Source of the DNA: Thunnus maccoyii
Lineage: Eukaryota > Chordata > Actinopteri > Scombriformes > Scombridae
Assembly: GCF_910596095.1 (NCBI RefSeq)
Contig: NC_056550.1
Location: 15,036,501 to 15,100,500 of the forward strand
Length of the DNA stretch: 64,000 bases
Direction: 5' to 3'
Below the pieces are notes generated by a model. That model was not told the DNA's origin. It worked only from the letters and a program-made list of their open reading frames with translations, and made no database searches. The position numbers and the translations under genes are program-made. This document shows positions 37,243 through 49,900 of the stretch, in pieces; the first letter of the stretch is position 1; every line of letters starts with the position of its first letter.

Positions 37243-40200
37243 TCAAGAGGAAATACAGATAGGCTTTCCGTTTTTGTCATACTGGTACACCAACATCTTG
37301 ATGCAGTGGGAGTTGGCTGGTGAGATCCAGGGACTGCTTGTGATAGAGAAATTGTGGCTGGCGTAGAACGGTGGCGGCTGCTTCCGGCAGTGGACCAGCG
37401 CTCGCAGCACATTAGCCGCCATGCCCCTGAAGCGCTTGCTGATGAAACAGTAGAGAAAGAAGTTGACACCGGTGTTGAGCAATGCTAGCATGTTCGCCAA
37501 GTCGGTGAGCATGTGGAGCAGTCGGCCAGCACCTTGTGAGGCTGGAGGAGGGGAGTAAAAGTGGTAGAGGATCATGAGGGTGCGCGGGGCCCACAAGACA
37601 GCGAAAATGGAGGTGATGGCGAGGAGAATGGCGGTGGTCTTGCCAGTAGAGTAGCCACGCAGACGGAAACAGCTGCGGCGTCTGCGTAGCTTGCGCACGA
37701 TTACAGCATTGAGGGAGAAGAAGACGGTGCAGGGGAGGAGGTAGACAGTGGCACAATGGGCCCACACCAGGACATGTTGAGCCACAGTTCTTCTGTTGCC
37801 CTCTCCTCCGCCGCCGCTGCCCACCCCGGGCAGGCTGTGCCACAGCTCAGGCCACCAGTAATACGGGGCTGCAGAGAGAAGACACCCAATGTACACGGCA
37901 AATATCACCTTTCGTGTGCGTGCTGGATAGGAGACTGTGTGGTAGCGCAGCGGGTGGCAAACAGCAATGTAACGGTCAATGGTGAGAGGCACAGTGATCC
38001 AGATGGAGGTGTGGATGGAGGAGAACTCCAGAACCTGCACTGCATTGTTTATTGATGGCGGCAGCGGCGTGGCCAAAATAAAATCCTCCAGTATGAAGTC
38101 AACAAAAACAATGAGGAGCAGGACGAGGATGTCGGCAGCCGCCAGTGCCAGGAGATAGTTGTAGGAGGACTTCTGACGACGCAGCACCAGCTGGGACAGG
38201 ATGACCACTGTCAGGATGTTGGCTAGGGGGAGGAAGGATGTGTGAAGATGATTGAAAGTAGATAGGTCAGGGAAATGATGGGGAGGGAGAAAGTATGATG
38301 AGATTGGAAAAGGAATGGGTGTAGGTCAGGGCAAGGAAGGAAACAGAGAGATTGAGTGTTAGTGGGCAGGTAATTGAAAAGGGGCAACACTCATCCTGCC
38401 AACAACAAACTAGAAAAAGAAAATAAATAGAGATGCAGTCGATAGCAACAGAGATGTAGCGGACAGGTACGGCAGGTGGTAGCACAAACACAACACGATA
38501 AACAAACAAATTGTGTGGAAATTGTTCAGCACCATCAACAACATATCTATACCAAAACAAATTTAAGAGCAGCTTGGATGCAACTTCTGCCCCCTGCAAT
38601 ATTTCCTTTCAGTTTCAGCCCACTATATGCAAAAAAATATCCTAATCCATTACTGTCCGCAGTCAGTATTTACCATGTTCAACCAGCTCTCCTTCTCTAT
38701 AATCCTTCCCCTGTTTATTTCTCCCTTTTCTTTTTCCCTTCATCTACACCTGCTGTGTAATTTCTGCAGCACCTGCCTCTGCCTTTGGCCAAATTGTTAT
38801 CTCTAATAAAGAGTAAAGCCACAACAAAAACAGGGGGCCAACATGCAGCATCACAGCCTTGGCAATCTGCTGAGTTCACTACTACCCACCACCCTGCCGC
38901 CGGCAATTTAGCTCCTAAAACAAACCACAAGGACACCCCATCTCTTCCTGTCTGTCACTCATTTTCAATCTTTACTCCACACCTCCAACATATACTGTTA
39001 CACCTTCTCTTCCATGTTGCCAAATGAAATGTTTCCCCATCTGTCTCACCTCCTTCCATCTTTCACATGACAGGTAAATAGCCCATATGGAGGACATGAG
39101 GAGTACAATGCTACTCTCTCATTGTTTTCTAAAAAGAATGTGGACACAAAGGCCTGGATGTAATTTATCCCACTGCTGCGTTTACCAAATCATGACCTCT
39201 GTGTGCCTGCATCAGACAGCAGGAGCACAGCTTCTGTCTCTCACGTGGAACTGCAGTTGGCAATTGAATTGAACAGCTTTATTACACATCTTTTTTTCTT
39301 TATTGTCCTATTCTGTTTCCTATAGTCCCTCTTTATTCCCAGGTTGTTCCCCTAATCTTCTATCTAACGACATTTGAGTGCACAGCTTGTGGACATGTGC
39401 AAAGCTTTCCCAAATTATTCCCAATTACTGTGATGTAGAAGCTTGAGCAAAATAATAAAATCTGTCTAACTAGTCCTTGTCAGTACAAAGAGTTCTTAAG
39501 GGGTAAAAATATTTACAAGGATACTGTATATTTTTTCTGTCACATGCTCATAAATGCTAACCATTGGATTATCTAAAAAATAATTTGTCACCAAGTTTAT
39601 AATGAGATTGTGTTTTCAAATTCAACTCAAGGTCCACATACTTGCTTTCTCAGAGTTTTCAATTGCAACTCACGTGGCATTGGATGTACTTCCTTGATCT
39701 TTATTATCTCTGACTTACAATCCACAAGTAACACTTAGGTCATATGATGGCATTTGAGCCAGTTCCATTCACTGATAAAGACCATAAAATGCAGGTGAAA
39801 GCTCAGTATACAAACATTTACGATGTAGGCCTATCTAATGACTATTTGTATGTGAAAGGCGATTTTCCAGCCTGCAACTTTACTTGTCTTGTTTCAATCT
39901 TCCACTTTTATCACCTTGTTTTTTGGGGGGTTTTTTGTGGCAGGCTGAGAGAAGGAGTTTTGAATTTGGATCGGGTGGACACAAATACAACTACACATGA
40001 ATGCCAATGTCACTCTGTATCTGTTGGATGTGAAAATAGGCAACTGTTTGCTAATGCATTTGCCATATCAACTTAAATGTTGGTAATATGTTGAGTTTAA
40101 AACTTGTTTCTGCTGTGACCAAGTACGGTAATTTGTGAAAAGTTGATGTTGACATATTTTTTGACATATTTTTGTGACTGTGTGATGTTACATAAGAGTA

Positions 40201-40531
40201 ATCGTGAAAAGCCTCTTATATTTGTGTCTTGCAGAAGAGACAAGCATATTTGACATGGAAGTGTAAAATTTAAAGGCATTATAAGAGGAAATCAGTATTT
40301 TCCCAATGGATCCAAAGATTCCCATTTCATATTGTACTGGTGTAATTGTATCTACCCTTTACTGCTTTCAATCCATTTCATGTAGGGAAACTTGCTAGTG
40401 CAGCATGAAGCCATCTCCAATCTGTTTTCTCAGACGAAGATTCCTCTGACATTGATCTGCATCACGGCATTACTGAGACATCAATGCACTTAGCAGCCGT
40501 GATTGTCCATATAGCATATGTGTGTATCTGT

Positions 40532-40563
<32 letters not shown>

Positions 40564-43500
40564 AGGGGGGGTGACTGTTCTGTGGTCCTGTCCCAGTCTT
40601 CGGTAATAGATCTGGGATTGGATTAAATATGGCAGCTTGGAGTCTGGTACATCACACTTCACAGCCTCAGCCACTATCAGCTGATTACAAATTACAAAGC
40701 CGGCTCCAGATAATGACTAAAGATGTCCTTGCCAGACTGGAGGATGTGCAGCGGAACACACTCACATTAACACATGTCTGCGCACGCACACACGCCAGCG
40801 AACACACAGATCATTAGTGATGCGCCAATTCATTAACATAGGAACTATCAATAACCATAAATGGGATGTCAAAGAAGCTTACAAGACTCAACAAGCCAAT
40901 ATGTGTAGGGCCACTGGATTGCACTACACCCCCATCACCCCCATCACCCCCCAGCCCAGCTGCTTGTACACCACACTAGCCTCTGCACAGACAAGTTAAA
41001 TTGCTTTCATCTTGAATCCTTGTTGAGTGTGATATTGATTCTTTGTTTTCATCTGCTGGTCATTCACTTTCTGCCTGTTTCTTCTTCTTCTAGTTGTATA
41101 TCTCTAGAGATATCAATCAATCCAGAGTGCAATTTCAATAAAATTACAGGTTTACCTTAGACTCAAGGATATGGAGTTTCAGGATTGGGATGATGAGGTT
41201 TATAATAAGGCTCACAGCAATCACTACAAGTTGTTTGAGACTGCTTTTGTTTTTGAATTTTTTTTTCCACCTAGGCCTGTGTACAGAGCAAATGACAGGA
41301 GATCAATGACAAGTATCACTATATATCAGTTGATCCTAGCTTTGGTTTAACAATACAATAAGTGTAAACACTGTTAAATTTGAAAAAGTATTACTACTAT
41401 GTATTACTAATATTAAAAATACCAATAAATTTACTAATGAAATAATAATGGCTACTTTTAAGTGACTATTAAATTCTTACCAGAGTGTTGGTTCAGTTTT
41501 ATATTTGTTTATTTATTCATTTACTTACATTTTTCTTATTTATTGTATTGACCAGTATGTAACCATGCCCATAAACTTCCTTGAGGGGTCTAAAAACTCT
41601 GGTCAGATATATTTAACCTCTTCAGTCCTCTAAAACAAACAAAAAACAATCTGAGATGTGAGAAGAATCGCATTTTGGTTGAACTGGTCATAACCTGTTG
41701 ACATCTGCAACCTGTGACAAGGGGTCTCAAGTAAAAGACATGTAAACTTAGGTGTGAAAAAGGGGTCACATGCCAAAAAAGGGTTGAGAAACACTGAATA
41801 AATGGCTTACAGACAGTCTGAGTAGCTGCTCATTTGTTAAGCTACTATATTTTTCTGGTCTTGGCTTTTTGCTCATTTCATTTCAACAACCTCCTTTTGT
41901 CCTTGTCTGCTCATACTGACTCTTGTTTCCCATACAGCTGCCCCTCACAGCTGTCAGTGTGTATTGTATGTACACCTGCAACCTCTCACCTGATTTATCC
42001 AAGAGGAGGGACGTTATCAGCACTTTTTTGTTTGAGGCAAAGTTTCCTGTTAAGCCTTGAGCTGCTCAAAAAAAAAATTCCTGATGGGGAACCATTACAA
42101 ATCCAGTACAATAGACCTCACCTTTAATCCATCACCTTGCTTTCTCTATTGCACCTCTGCCCATTAACTCTCTTGCTTTGTTTCTTCCTGTCCACATGCT
42201 GCTAAACAGAGAGGAGTGACATGGAATAGAAACAGTGAGGTGTTTACTGTCACCGGCTCGGTATTATTCTGTTTGGGCTCCCCAGTGAGATGCGGCCTTC
42301 TACAGACAAACAAAAGGGATCCACGGCGAGCTTGACATTTCCATTTAGTTCTAGCCAGCTTGCATTCATTCCATTCATTTCAATTGACTCCTGCTCTTTA
42401 TGTTGTCTCTGGTGCCGGGGGGCGGGGGGCTGGAGCCGGATGGATCTGCTCGGCATTCTGGGGGTATGAGGTGGCACATGCAGGGCTCATCTCAGCAGGG
42501 ACGGGGACAGGCGACGAGCTGGAGAGATGCACGCTCATGCAGACACACAGAGCAGAGACATGAGGAAGACACATACACAGACACACACACACACAACCAC
42601 ACACACACAGCTGTCCATGCATGCATACAAAGACATCTGGATATCACGCCTGGACTCACAGACATTCAGGCGGACACACACTCCGACACGCATGTACACA
42701 TGCAAAATTTCCCCATCTTTTCCATTTTTTTTTCTTTGCAGGGAATAATAAGTGAGCAGAGGGCTCGTCTCCAGCTGAGAGAGGATTAGAATGACCTGTA
42801 GGACAGATAATGGGCTGCTGTGTGTGTTTGTCTGTCTCCATTTGCTTGTGTCTTTGTGTGTGTGTGTGTGTGTGTGTGTAAATGTTTGCATGGGTGACCC
42901 CTTCTGTCTATTTGTGTGGGAGTGCTTTTGTGTCTCCACTCCCCCCGCTGCTCCTCTAATATAACGAGAGACAGGACCATTGACGTTGTTTAGCGGGAAA
43001 AGAGAAGGCACAGCGTGCTCCCTGAGGTGTGTAACGAGGCTGACTCATCCCACCACTAAAGGGACGTGTTCAGACGGGCTGTCGACAAACGACGCTGCGC
43101 AGCTTAACCCCTCCAAACCAGTGGCAAAACATTCTGCCACCCCCCCCCCCCCCTCAAACTAGTCATCATGGTTTCTCATGGGCCTCATATAACATAGACA
43201 GAACACTGGAAGTTAAAATTATATCCTCTCTTCCAAAAAAAGAAAAGAAAAAAGAATGAAAGCAAGCAATTAAGGATTTTTTTTTTGTCATTTGGAGGAA
43301 ATTGAGGTTGAGCTTTGACGGCTTATCCGGAGGCTAATAAGACTAGAGGAGGAAACGAGTGGTAAAGAGAGGGATGAGGAAATACACAGAGGGCGAAGGA
43401 AAGTGTGGTCTGAGGAAGGTCACAGAGAGTTAAAAAGAGAGCAGGTGATTGAGCGGGAAGGGAATGGAGGAGAGGATTAGACAGCAAGACAGAATGAGAC

Positions 43501-43959
43501 AGAGAGAGAGGGGTATAGAGGAGAGCAGCGAAGCGGTGGGAGGAAAGGAAGAGGCGAGAGACAGGGAGGGGGTGAATATCAAAGCTTGCTTCAAAGGTCA
43601 CGGGCACTTTGTTCCTGATGACAACCATTTCCCTTTTGTCTTCTGTAAGTGTCAGACCGGACATAAAGCAGGGCGATTCCTTAATTCCCCTGAACAAAAG
43701 CCAGGAGCAGATCCCAGCTACAAAGCCACATAGTGTGTATATATACATATAAAAAAAAAAGCATACATTGAAGATGAGAATGTGACAAGTTTTCAAGCCT
43801 GAATTCTGTTCAAAGAAGAGAAACACTGATGTAGTTTTTATCACAATTTATTTACACTGAAACAAAGGCTTGTAATGTGACGCAAATGTGATAATCTCAC
43901 ACATTTCATTGTGAAGGTAAGATTCATCTGTGATGTGAGAGTTAATGGAGAAGGGAAGA

Positions 43960-43995
<36 letters not shown>

Positions 43996-46900
43996 AAAAG
44001 GAAAATCCCAAGACAGAAAAAAAGAGCAAGCATGAGAAAAGAGATAGAAATTGAAACAGGATATTTAAGTTTAATGGGATATTAAGAGACAGAAGCCCTG
44101 GTTGCTGCTGGTGATATTGATGCTACTGCAGTGCTCTGCTGCCTGGTCACCACACTGCCTCTGCTCACCTCCACAGCCATTTATTGTACAGACAGGCCAC
44201 AGTGAGTCAAAGTTTGGTGGAGATGATTGTCCTTACATCGAGGCTAACCCGACTGCCAGCGATGTGGCATTGTCGACTGACAAACCCTGCTTATCATCTT
44301 TAATGGATGCATAAACAACACTCACAAATATAATGTGCCCTTGGATCTCCTCCAAATAGGTTTTATGAGGTTCCAACTTAAAAAAAAAAAAAAGCATGAA
44401 AGGTGAAAGTTAGCTGGAGTGAGATAGAGAAGGAGAGAAATTAAATACAGAGAGAAGAGCATAAAGAAGGGTAAATGGATGGAAAGATGAAACATTAAAA
44501 CCAGATCACAGCGCTGTATTTATCGTCAGATTGATGCATTGCTCAGAGCTGATTGAGTCTGCAATGCTTTTAGCAGCAGTGACAGCTTTTTGTTGTCAAC
44601 TGGTCAAACAAAGTCAGCTCTGTCACTGTATCAACGCCATCTCTGATTTATTGCCTCGACCAACCCCACCATCCCCACCCCCATCCCTTTTCATCTTGCC
44701 CCCTCTGTCCTCCCGCGCCCTCTCTGGCTCATCTCCCCCATGACAAGCTGACATGCTCATCATTTCTCTCCCTGCCTCCCTCCCTCCTTCACATTTCCCC
44801 AACTGCAGACTGGAAACAAACCAGAGCTAAAAACCTCAACCACCCTCTGTTTGATTTCACTGAATATTCACTATCCTTTCCACACTCTGTCCCTGCTTCC
44901 ATCAGAGCATCAACAAAAACCTTCACATCCTCTCCTTTTCAGTCAGTTTACACCCCCTAATCTCACACTTCAGTTTCAGTGTGATAGCATCTATTAACAG
45001 GCTCCCATCCCACCATAGATGCCCCTCTCGCTGGTGCAGATTGACAGATGAATAGTCCAAACTGAAAATCGATGGAACCCATCTCTTCATTAAGTAGCAG
45101 TTGACACCTGGCCTACACTGCGGCGTGGAACGGGGGGTTGTTAACGCCAAACATCCCCAACCTTTTCCCCCTCGGGTGTGTGGATAAGTGGGAGTCGGAG
45201 GAGATGTTTCCCAACTCGCACGTGTGCCAGTCACACAAGCTGACTGTTAAGCAGCCGCACAAACTGCTTCAAGGAAGAGGGAAGGGACACACCAACACAC
45301 TGCACACATGTGTTTGTGTGTACATGTGCAGGAGACGCATTTATGCGCACATGTCTCCGCCCCTTATTTGACCACTTGTTCATGTGGTCGGTGTTCCACA
45401 CTCGATTCACATGATGGCACCTGATGATGACATTTGCTGATGAAGACCATGAGATTTAGTTGAAAGCCCTGAGTGACTATTATTTCGTTGTGTATTAAGT
45501 TTCTGAGGTCAAGAATAAACTGATGTTTAAAGGGGACATATGATGCACATTTCAAGGTCTATATTTATATTCTGGAGCTTTACTGGTATATCTTTGTATA
45601 ATTTACAGTTAAAAAAACCTCCTTATTTATCTTCTCAAATACATCTGTACATGATCGATCCTGAATCTGATCCGCAATATGCGAGTGGACAACATGAACA
45701 ACTGATGGAACAACCTTAGCAACAAAGGCTATGGAGCGGACGGCCGTTTGTGGGCATGCGCGACTGATCTGGTGTCAGTTCGATGGTGAAGTAGACGTAA
45801 CATTGCAAACGAAACGTTCACAGGAGGCTGAAGTTTGGGCTTTTGACTTGCGGGGAGCATTTTTACATACGTTCACCTCAAGTTTCGGAATTTTGACCAT
45901 GTTTAACATAGACATCCAACATCATAGTAGTATAAAAATAACAGAAAATTAGGAAAATCATGATATTGCCCCTTTAAATGTGCACCATCTTTGAGTTGCA
46001 GTAACTGAAAATAACTAAGTACATTTACTCATAAAGTGTTCATACTGTAAGTTTGTTGTATTTTACCTGAGTGTTCTCCTTTTATGCTATTTTATACTAT
46101 CAGCTACATTTCAGAGGCAGTAATTGTCAATTTTACTCCCCTACCTTTATTTAATAACTGATGAAATGTTTGGTTTAAAATATGTAAGTAAATGATTTGA
46201 ATTCTTCTTCTGCTATTGTTGAGCAGTGATATTGAACTGACCACCTTAAAACTCTCAACGCCACATTAATGCTAATGGTGTCTAATAATTCAACGTAGCA
46301 CTTGGCAGAGCAAGCAAGCAGAGCAATTAGGCTTTGGTCGAACGTGTGAAGGCAGTGTTGATTTAGCAATATAATTAAAAAGTTTTTATTATGTTAAAGA
46401 AAACATGATGAAGAAAGCCAACATTATGCAAGTTTTGGTGAAACTGGCTTTTCTAGCACCCAGCTAATGAATTCATAATTACATATGAATAATTATCAAA
46501 TAGTAAACAGACTTTGATTTAATTCTTCCAGTGCCCTTGTGCTGTGCTGCACTATCTCAGACTGCACACGTTTTCTGTTAACAGATGTTTGCGTTCATTC
46601 AAATAGGCGATATTCAGGCATCAACAGCAAACTGGCTTCTGTTTGAAGACTGAGCAGCTTCAACAAATCACACTGGGGGACTAAAAAGTAGGTACGCAGG
46701 TAAAAAGTCTGCAAACGTAAAAAAATGATTGTGTAGACAAATGTTCAACTCAAGCCATATATTCAGACCATGTACACTTACAGTTATGTCAGCTGAAGGA
46801 GGATTTCTCAACATACTATACAGTTTGTGTCCCAGCAGTGCGTGCCTTGGGACATACTGTACTCTACAAAGAGCTCTGTAATCCCAGCATGTCAAAGACT

Positions 46901-48446
46901 GTTTCAAACCCGGACTCCTTCATTGTGCTGTTTGCTATGCTAGCACACGTCTGTTCTGTCTCAAGCAGTGTGGTGTAGTGAGCAGAGACGGAGTAAGAGA
47001 GAGAAAGAGAGAGAGAGAGAGAGAGCGCGAGTTAGCGATTAATTAAAAAGGTGGCAATTCGTCTCAGCTCTGTCGTCTGTAGCTCCCCCACTCAGGGCTC
47101 AGAGGTGCTACTTCACTGGCTCTGCTGTTATTAATCTCTCTCTCCCTATTACTGCTCTGATCTCTCTCTTAACTCCACTCTTCTTCTTCTTCTTCTTCTT
47201 CTTCTTCTTCTTCTTCTGGGTGTCCTTGTCTGCCCTAAACTCCAGTCTCTCCCTGTTAATCCCCTCCTTTTTGTGTGTGTGTGTGGAGCTGTCTGTTCAT
47301 CATTTCCCTAGGTCAAACAGTAATCATTTCCCGCCACTTGACTTGCGTAATCCCTTTTCTCATCACCTTGCTTCATCTCGCCGTTCACCTTTAAACCTGC
47401 GCTCTTGATGTGACCCCTCTCTGTCTGCAGCATAAAGGTCAAGTCTACGAGAAACGCACACAGACAATGACGACGTCTGTGTGAAACCCCGTTGCTGTTA
47501 TTCTGATGAAACATCACTTGGTAATCAAGGTAACAGCCTCCAATCCATCGAGAGTGTTAAATACGTGCGGGTCCGTATAGGTCACACTGCTACTACTCAC
47601 ACATGCCGAGCTCATGAAACATTCATGATTCAGCTTGAGTGGAACGAGCTGTGTCATAATGATTAAATAAGTCGAACTCACTGCTGCAAAGTATCAGCCC
47701 ACTGCACTCAACTCTGCCATTAATTCAGACAACTATTGTAGGATTGCATTACACTCTCAGGTTATTGTTACCCTGTGATTAAACAAACTGCCTCAATCAC
47801 ATTTGCAGGGACGACTCAGCAGTAGAATCAAATAAAACTACGGCCGCGCAGAAGGGACTATAAATGACAGCAGGGAGAATTGCTTGCGCAAGACTTGATT
47901 TGCCATCCGGGAGAAATAATTAAGCAAGATGTGATCAGAAAGGAAGACTTTACCTTTACAAGACAGCAAATCTGTGGAGCAACTGCAGTCTTGGCATACA
48001 AAACGGCATTTTCACTTTGCATTGCAGATTTGTTTTGAACTTGAACAGCTTACGTTGGTGATAACATCTCACTCCCAATCTCTATCAAAGAAAAGGGGTG
48101 CAGAGCTTAAGATTTGTTGATCTGAAGTATTTAGATTAAGACAATACATGTCACAGATTGTAGTCATGAAGGCAATATACTATGTGGCCTTTTCATGTCA
48201 TTTCAAACTTCAAATATTTAGTAAAATTGGGGTTAAATGATAAAACCCTTTATGCTGTTGGACCACAGAATAGGATCAACAATGTGTGATGGGCTGAATC
48301 AGAGAGGATATGACTGTCCACAGGGCTTTTAACATCTGAACCCCAATCTCTGATTAGGCATCAGCACTTTCCTCTTTCATCTGACCTCCACATTTTCTGT
48401 CTGTGTCTCCCTCCTGTCTCTGTCTGTCTATCTGTCTTTCTCTCTT

Positions 48447-48503
<57 letters not shown>

Positions 48504-49333
48504 ACTTTGCCTCCCTGTGTGAGACTAGGTCAGCTCTCATAGATCACACAGCGGGACGGAGGCAGTAAATGGGTCTGACAATGACTGTGAACGGACTAAT
48601 CAGTCAACGGTAAAGACACAACAAGGAAGCATCATTAATACAGGTCATCAAGCAGAGCCACGTAACACACACTTGTCCCCGAGGTCAAACATGAGTCATT
48701 ACTCACATAATCTGTCATACACACCTGCAGCTATACCAACTCCGGATTGACCAAAAAAAAGGTGCAGTTGAGATGAAAGAAAACCTTACAAGTCTCTGCA
48801 TTTTCTTATTTTTCTATGGAATATTTTGAAAAGAATCAGGGTAAATGATGCTCTGCACATACAACTGCTTTTATTTATATGGTGCTTGAATATTTCTAAG
48901 AGACAAACAAATTCCGAACACAAGCACGGACAAATACATACAAATACGCATGCACATGTGATTGCCACAAGGTCAGACTGACAAATCAAACAGCGTGTGT
49001 GCAAAGAGTGACACTATACATGACACACAGTCACTCAAACCTGCAGACAAGTTCACAACAAATCAAGATGCAAAGCACAACTTCTGCAACCCACTGAAGC
49101 AGGGTTAATCAAAGATATGAGTATGACATGCACGTGATTGAACGCAAACACACATAAAACCCACTCTCACGTGCACATCTCTTACCCGGCAGGCCGAGGC
49201 AGAGCAGAATGCTGTAGTAGATGACAGGCAGTGGTCCGAGGGGGCACCCCTGGGCAACCTCAGAGGGATGCTGCCCTGGGCTCCAGGTGCTCCCATTTGG
49301 GGAGAAAACAGGAAAGATGTGGCTGTGCTCCAT
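37243..49333 (-). CDS. gpr139: Probable G-protein coupled receptor 139, 2 coding exons, 375 aa
   Basis: Minus-strand exons 49186-49333 and 37243-38222 join in phase 1 (CCG G|CC AAC) inside transmembrane helix 1, as expected for this receptor. GPR139 is a class A GPCR of the brain (habenula), reported to respond to tryptophan and phenylalanine and coupled mainly to Gq. Exon 1 encodes MEHSHIF..., an N-glycosylation sequon (NGS at 13-15) and [14 protein letters not shown]. Exon 2 carries helices 2-7: [17 protein letters not shown], the [11 protein letters not shown] (DRY) motif, YYWWP before loop 2, [17 protein letters not shown] at helix 6, [16 protein letters not shown] at helix 7, and the highly conserved C-tail [17 protein letters not shown]. 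This tail separates GPR139 from GPR142. Extracellular loop 2 has an unusual glycine-rich insertion. An in-frame upstream ATG at 49445-49447 would add 38 residues with an acidic run; the shorter start matches the family. Confidence 0.96.
40517..40563. repeat. (GT)n microsatellite
   Basis: GT-rich run with TCT interruptions, followed by a G-run, within the gpr139 intron. Confidence 0.9.
41555..41796 (-). repeat. Repeat ending GGGTTGAGAAACACTG
   Basis: Read on the minus strand it starts CAGTGTTTCTCAACCC and continues with GGCATGTGACCCCTTTTTC, a common teleost repeat beginning. The terminus is shared with the copy at 20960. It is intronic in gpr139. Confidence 0.5.
42578..42882. repeat. CA- and GT-rich microsatellite cluster
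   Basis: A CA-rich tract at 42578-42613 and a GT tract at 42854-42879 with a unique segment between them. They can base-pair with each other in single-stranded form. The open frames across them (for example 42527-42748 plus and 42535-43011 minus) are low-complexity artefacts. A C-run follows at 43140-43153. Confidence 0.85.
43963..43992. repeat. (GA)n microsatellite
   Basis: Fifteen GA units within a purine-rich stretch of the gpr139 intron. Confidence 0.9.
45526..45978. mobile_element. TTAA-flanked foldback MITE (piggyBac-like)
   Basis: The left end reads TTTAAAGGGGACATATGATG and the right end, inverted, TTTAAAGGGGCAATATCATG, giving terminal inverted repeats of about 20 bp. Each end abuts TTAA, the target site duplicated by piggyBac transposases. 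The 453-bp body has no transposase ORF. Assignment to piggyBac is inferred from the TTAA flanks. Confidence 0.65.
46005..46200 (+). repeat. Partial copy of the AACTAAGTACATTTACTC repeat
   Basis: Contains AATAACTAAGTACATTTACT, TTTTATGCTATTTTATACTA and CTACATTTCAGAGGCAGTAA, the left half of the repeat also seen at 22826 and, inverted, at 8712. It lies just beyond the TTAA-flanked element. Confidence 0.6.
46990..47026. repeat. (GA)n microsatellite
   Basis: GAGA run with one AAG interruption, in the gpr139 intron. Confidence 0.85.
47179..47217. repeat. (CTT)n microsatellite
   Basis: Thirteen perfect TTC/CTT units in the gpr139 intron. Confidence 0.95.
48440..48502. repeat. (CT)n(CA)n compound microsatellite
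   Basis: CT-rich run passing directly into about 21 CA units, in the gpr139 intron about 700 bp from exon 1. Confidence 0.95.
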
Positions 49334-49900
49334 GGCCTCTTCTTCGTCCTCTTCCTCAGCTGCGCTCAGTGTCAAGAAGCCTGACAATGCGAGCAAACTG
49401 CCTGGTAGCCGGTTTGGGAGAGAGGGTGCTCTGTCCTTGGGTGCCAATCAGGCAGGAGTGTGTGTACGCGTGCGTTTGCGTGAAACGGCAAGGTTGAGTG
49501 TGTGAGAAGGAGGGAGGAATGGAGAGAGATGGAGGAGAGGGTGAGAGGGAGACAGCAGACGGGGAGATGCGAGAGATGATGTGTGTTAGTAGGTGATGGA
49601 GAGGAAGGAGGCGATAGGAGCGGAGAGGGAGGCGCGAAGAGGTGAGTATGAAGGTAGAAGTGGAGAGGGGAGGATGCTGCCTGAGTGTGTGAGGGAGCGA
49701 GGGGGAATGAGAGCGAGTTGAGAGCGCAGCGGGAGGAGGAAGAGGAGGAGGAGGAGGGGGAGGAAAGAGGAGGAGAGAGGAAGGTAGATGGAGAGCAAGG
49801 GCAAGTAAGGGAGAGAGGAGGCGGGAAGAAGGAGGATGAGGGAAGGTGGAAGGATGATCAGAGAGAGAAAGAGGTGAAGTGAGCGGAGTGTCTGGGTAAC
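49334..49900 (-). promoter_or_regulatory. gpr139 upstream region with a long polypurine/polypyrimidine tract
   Basis: On the gpr139 sense (minus) strand this is strongly CT-rich from about 49500 to 49880, with few interruptions. It should contain the 5' UTR and may include the promoter. A 191-aa minus-strand frame over the tract (Ser/Leu/Pro-rich) is low-complexity and is not called as a gene. Confidence 0.45.

Larger units (their letters stand above)
38223..49185 (-). other. Large gpr139 intron (about 11 kb)
   Basis: The donor (G|GTAAGAG) and acceptor (CCCCCTAG|CC) are clear. The intron contains microsatellites, a repeat at 41555-41796, a TTAA-flanked foldback element at 45526-45978 and part of another repeat at 46005-46200. 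I see no nested gene: open frames such as 42535-43011 minus come from CA/GT tracts, and 43323-43844 minus has no recognisable domain. GC-richer stretches near 42240-42480 and 48540-48740 are candidates for regulatory DNA only by composition. Confidence 0.7.

Noticed and set aside
42527-43011. Histidine/threonine-rich open frames on both strands
   Set aside because: They translate CA and GT microsatellites and have no coding meaning.
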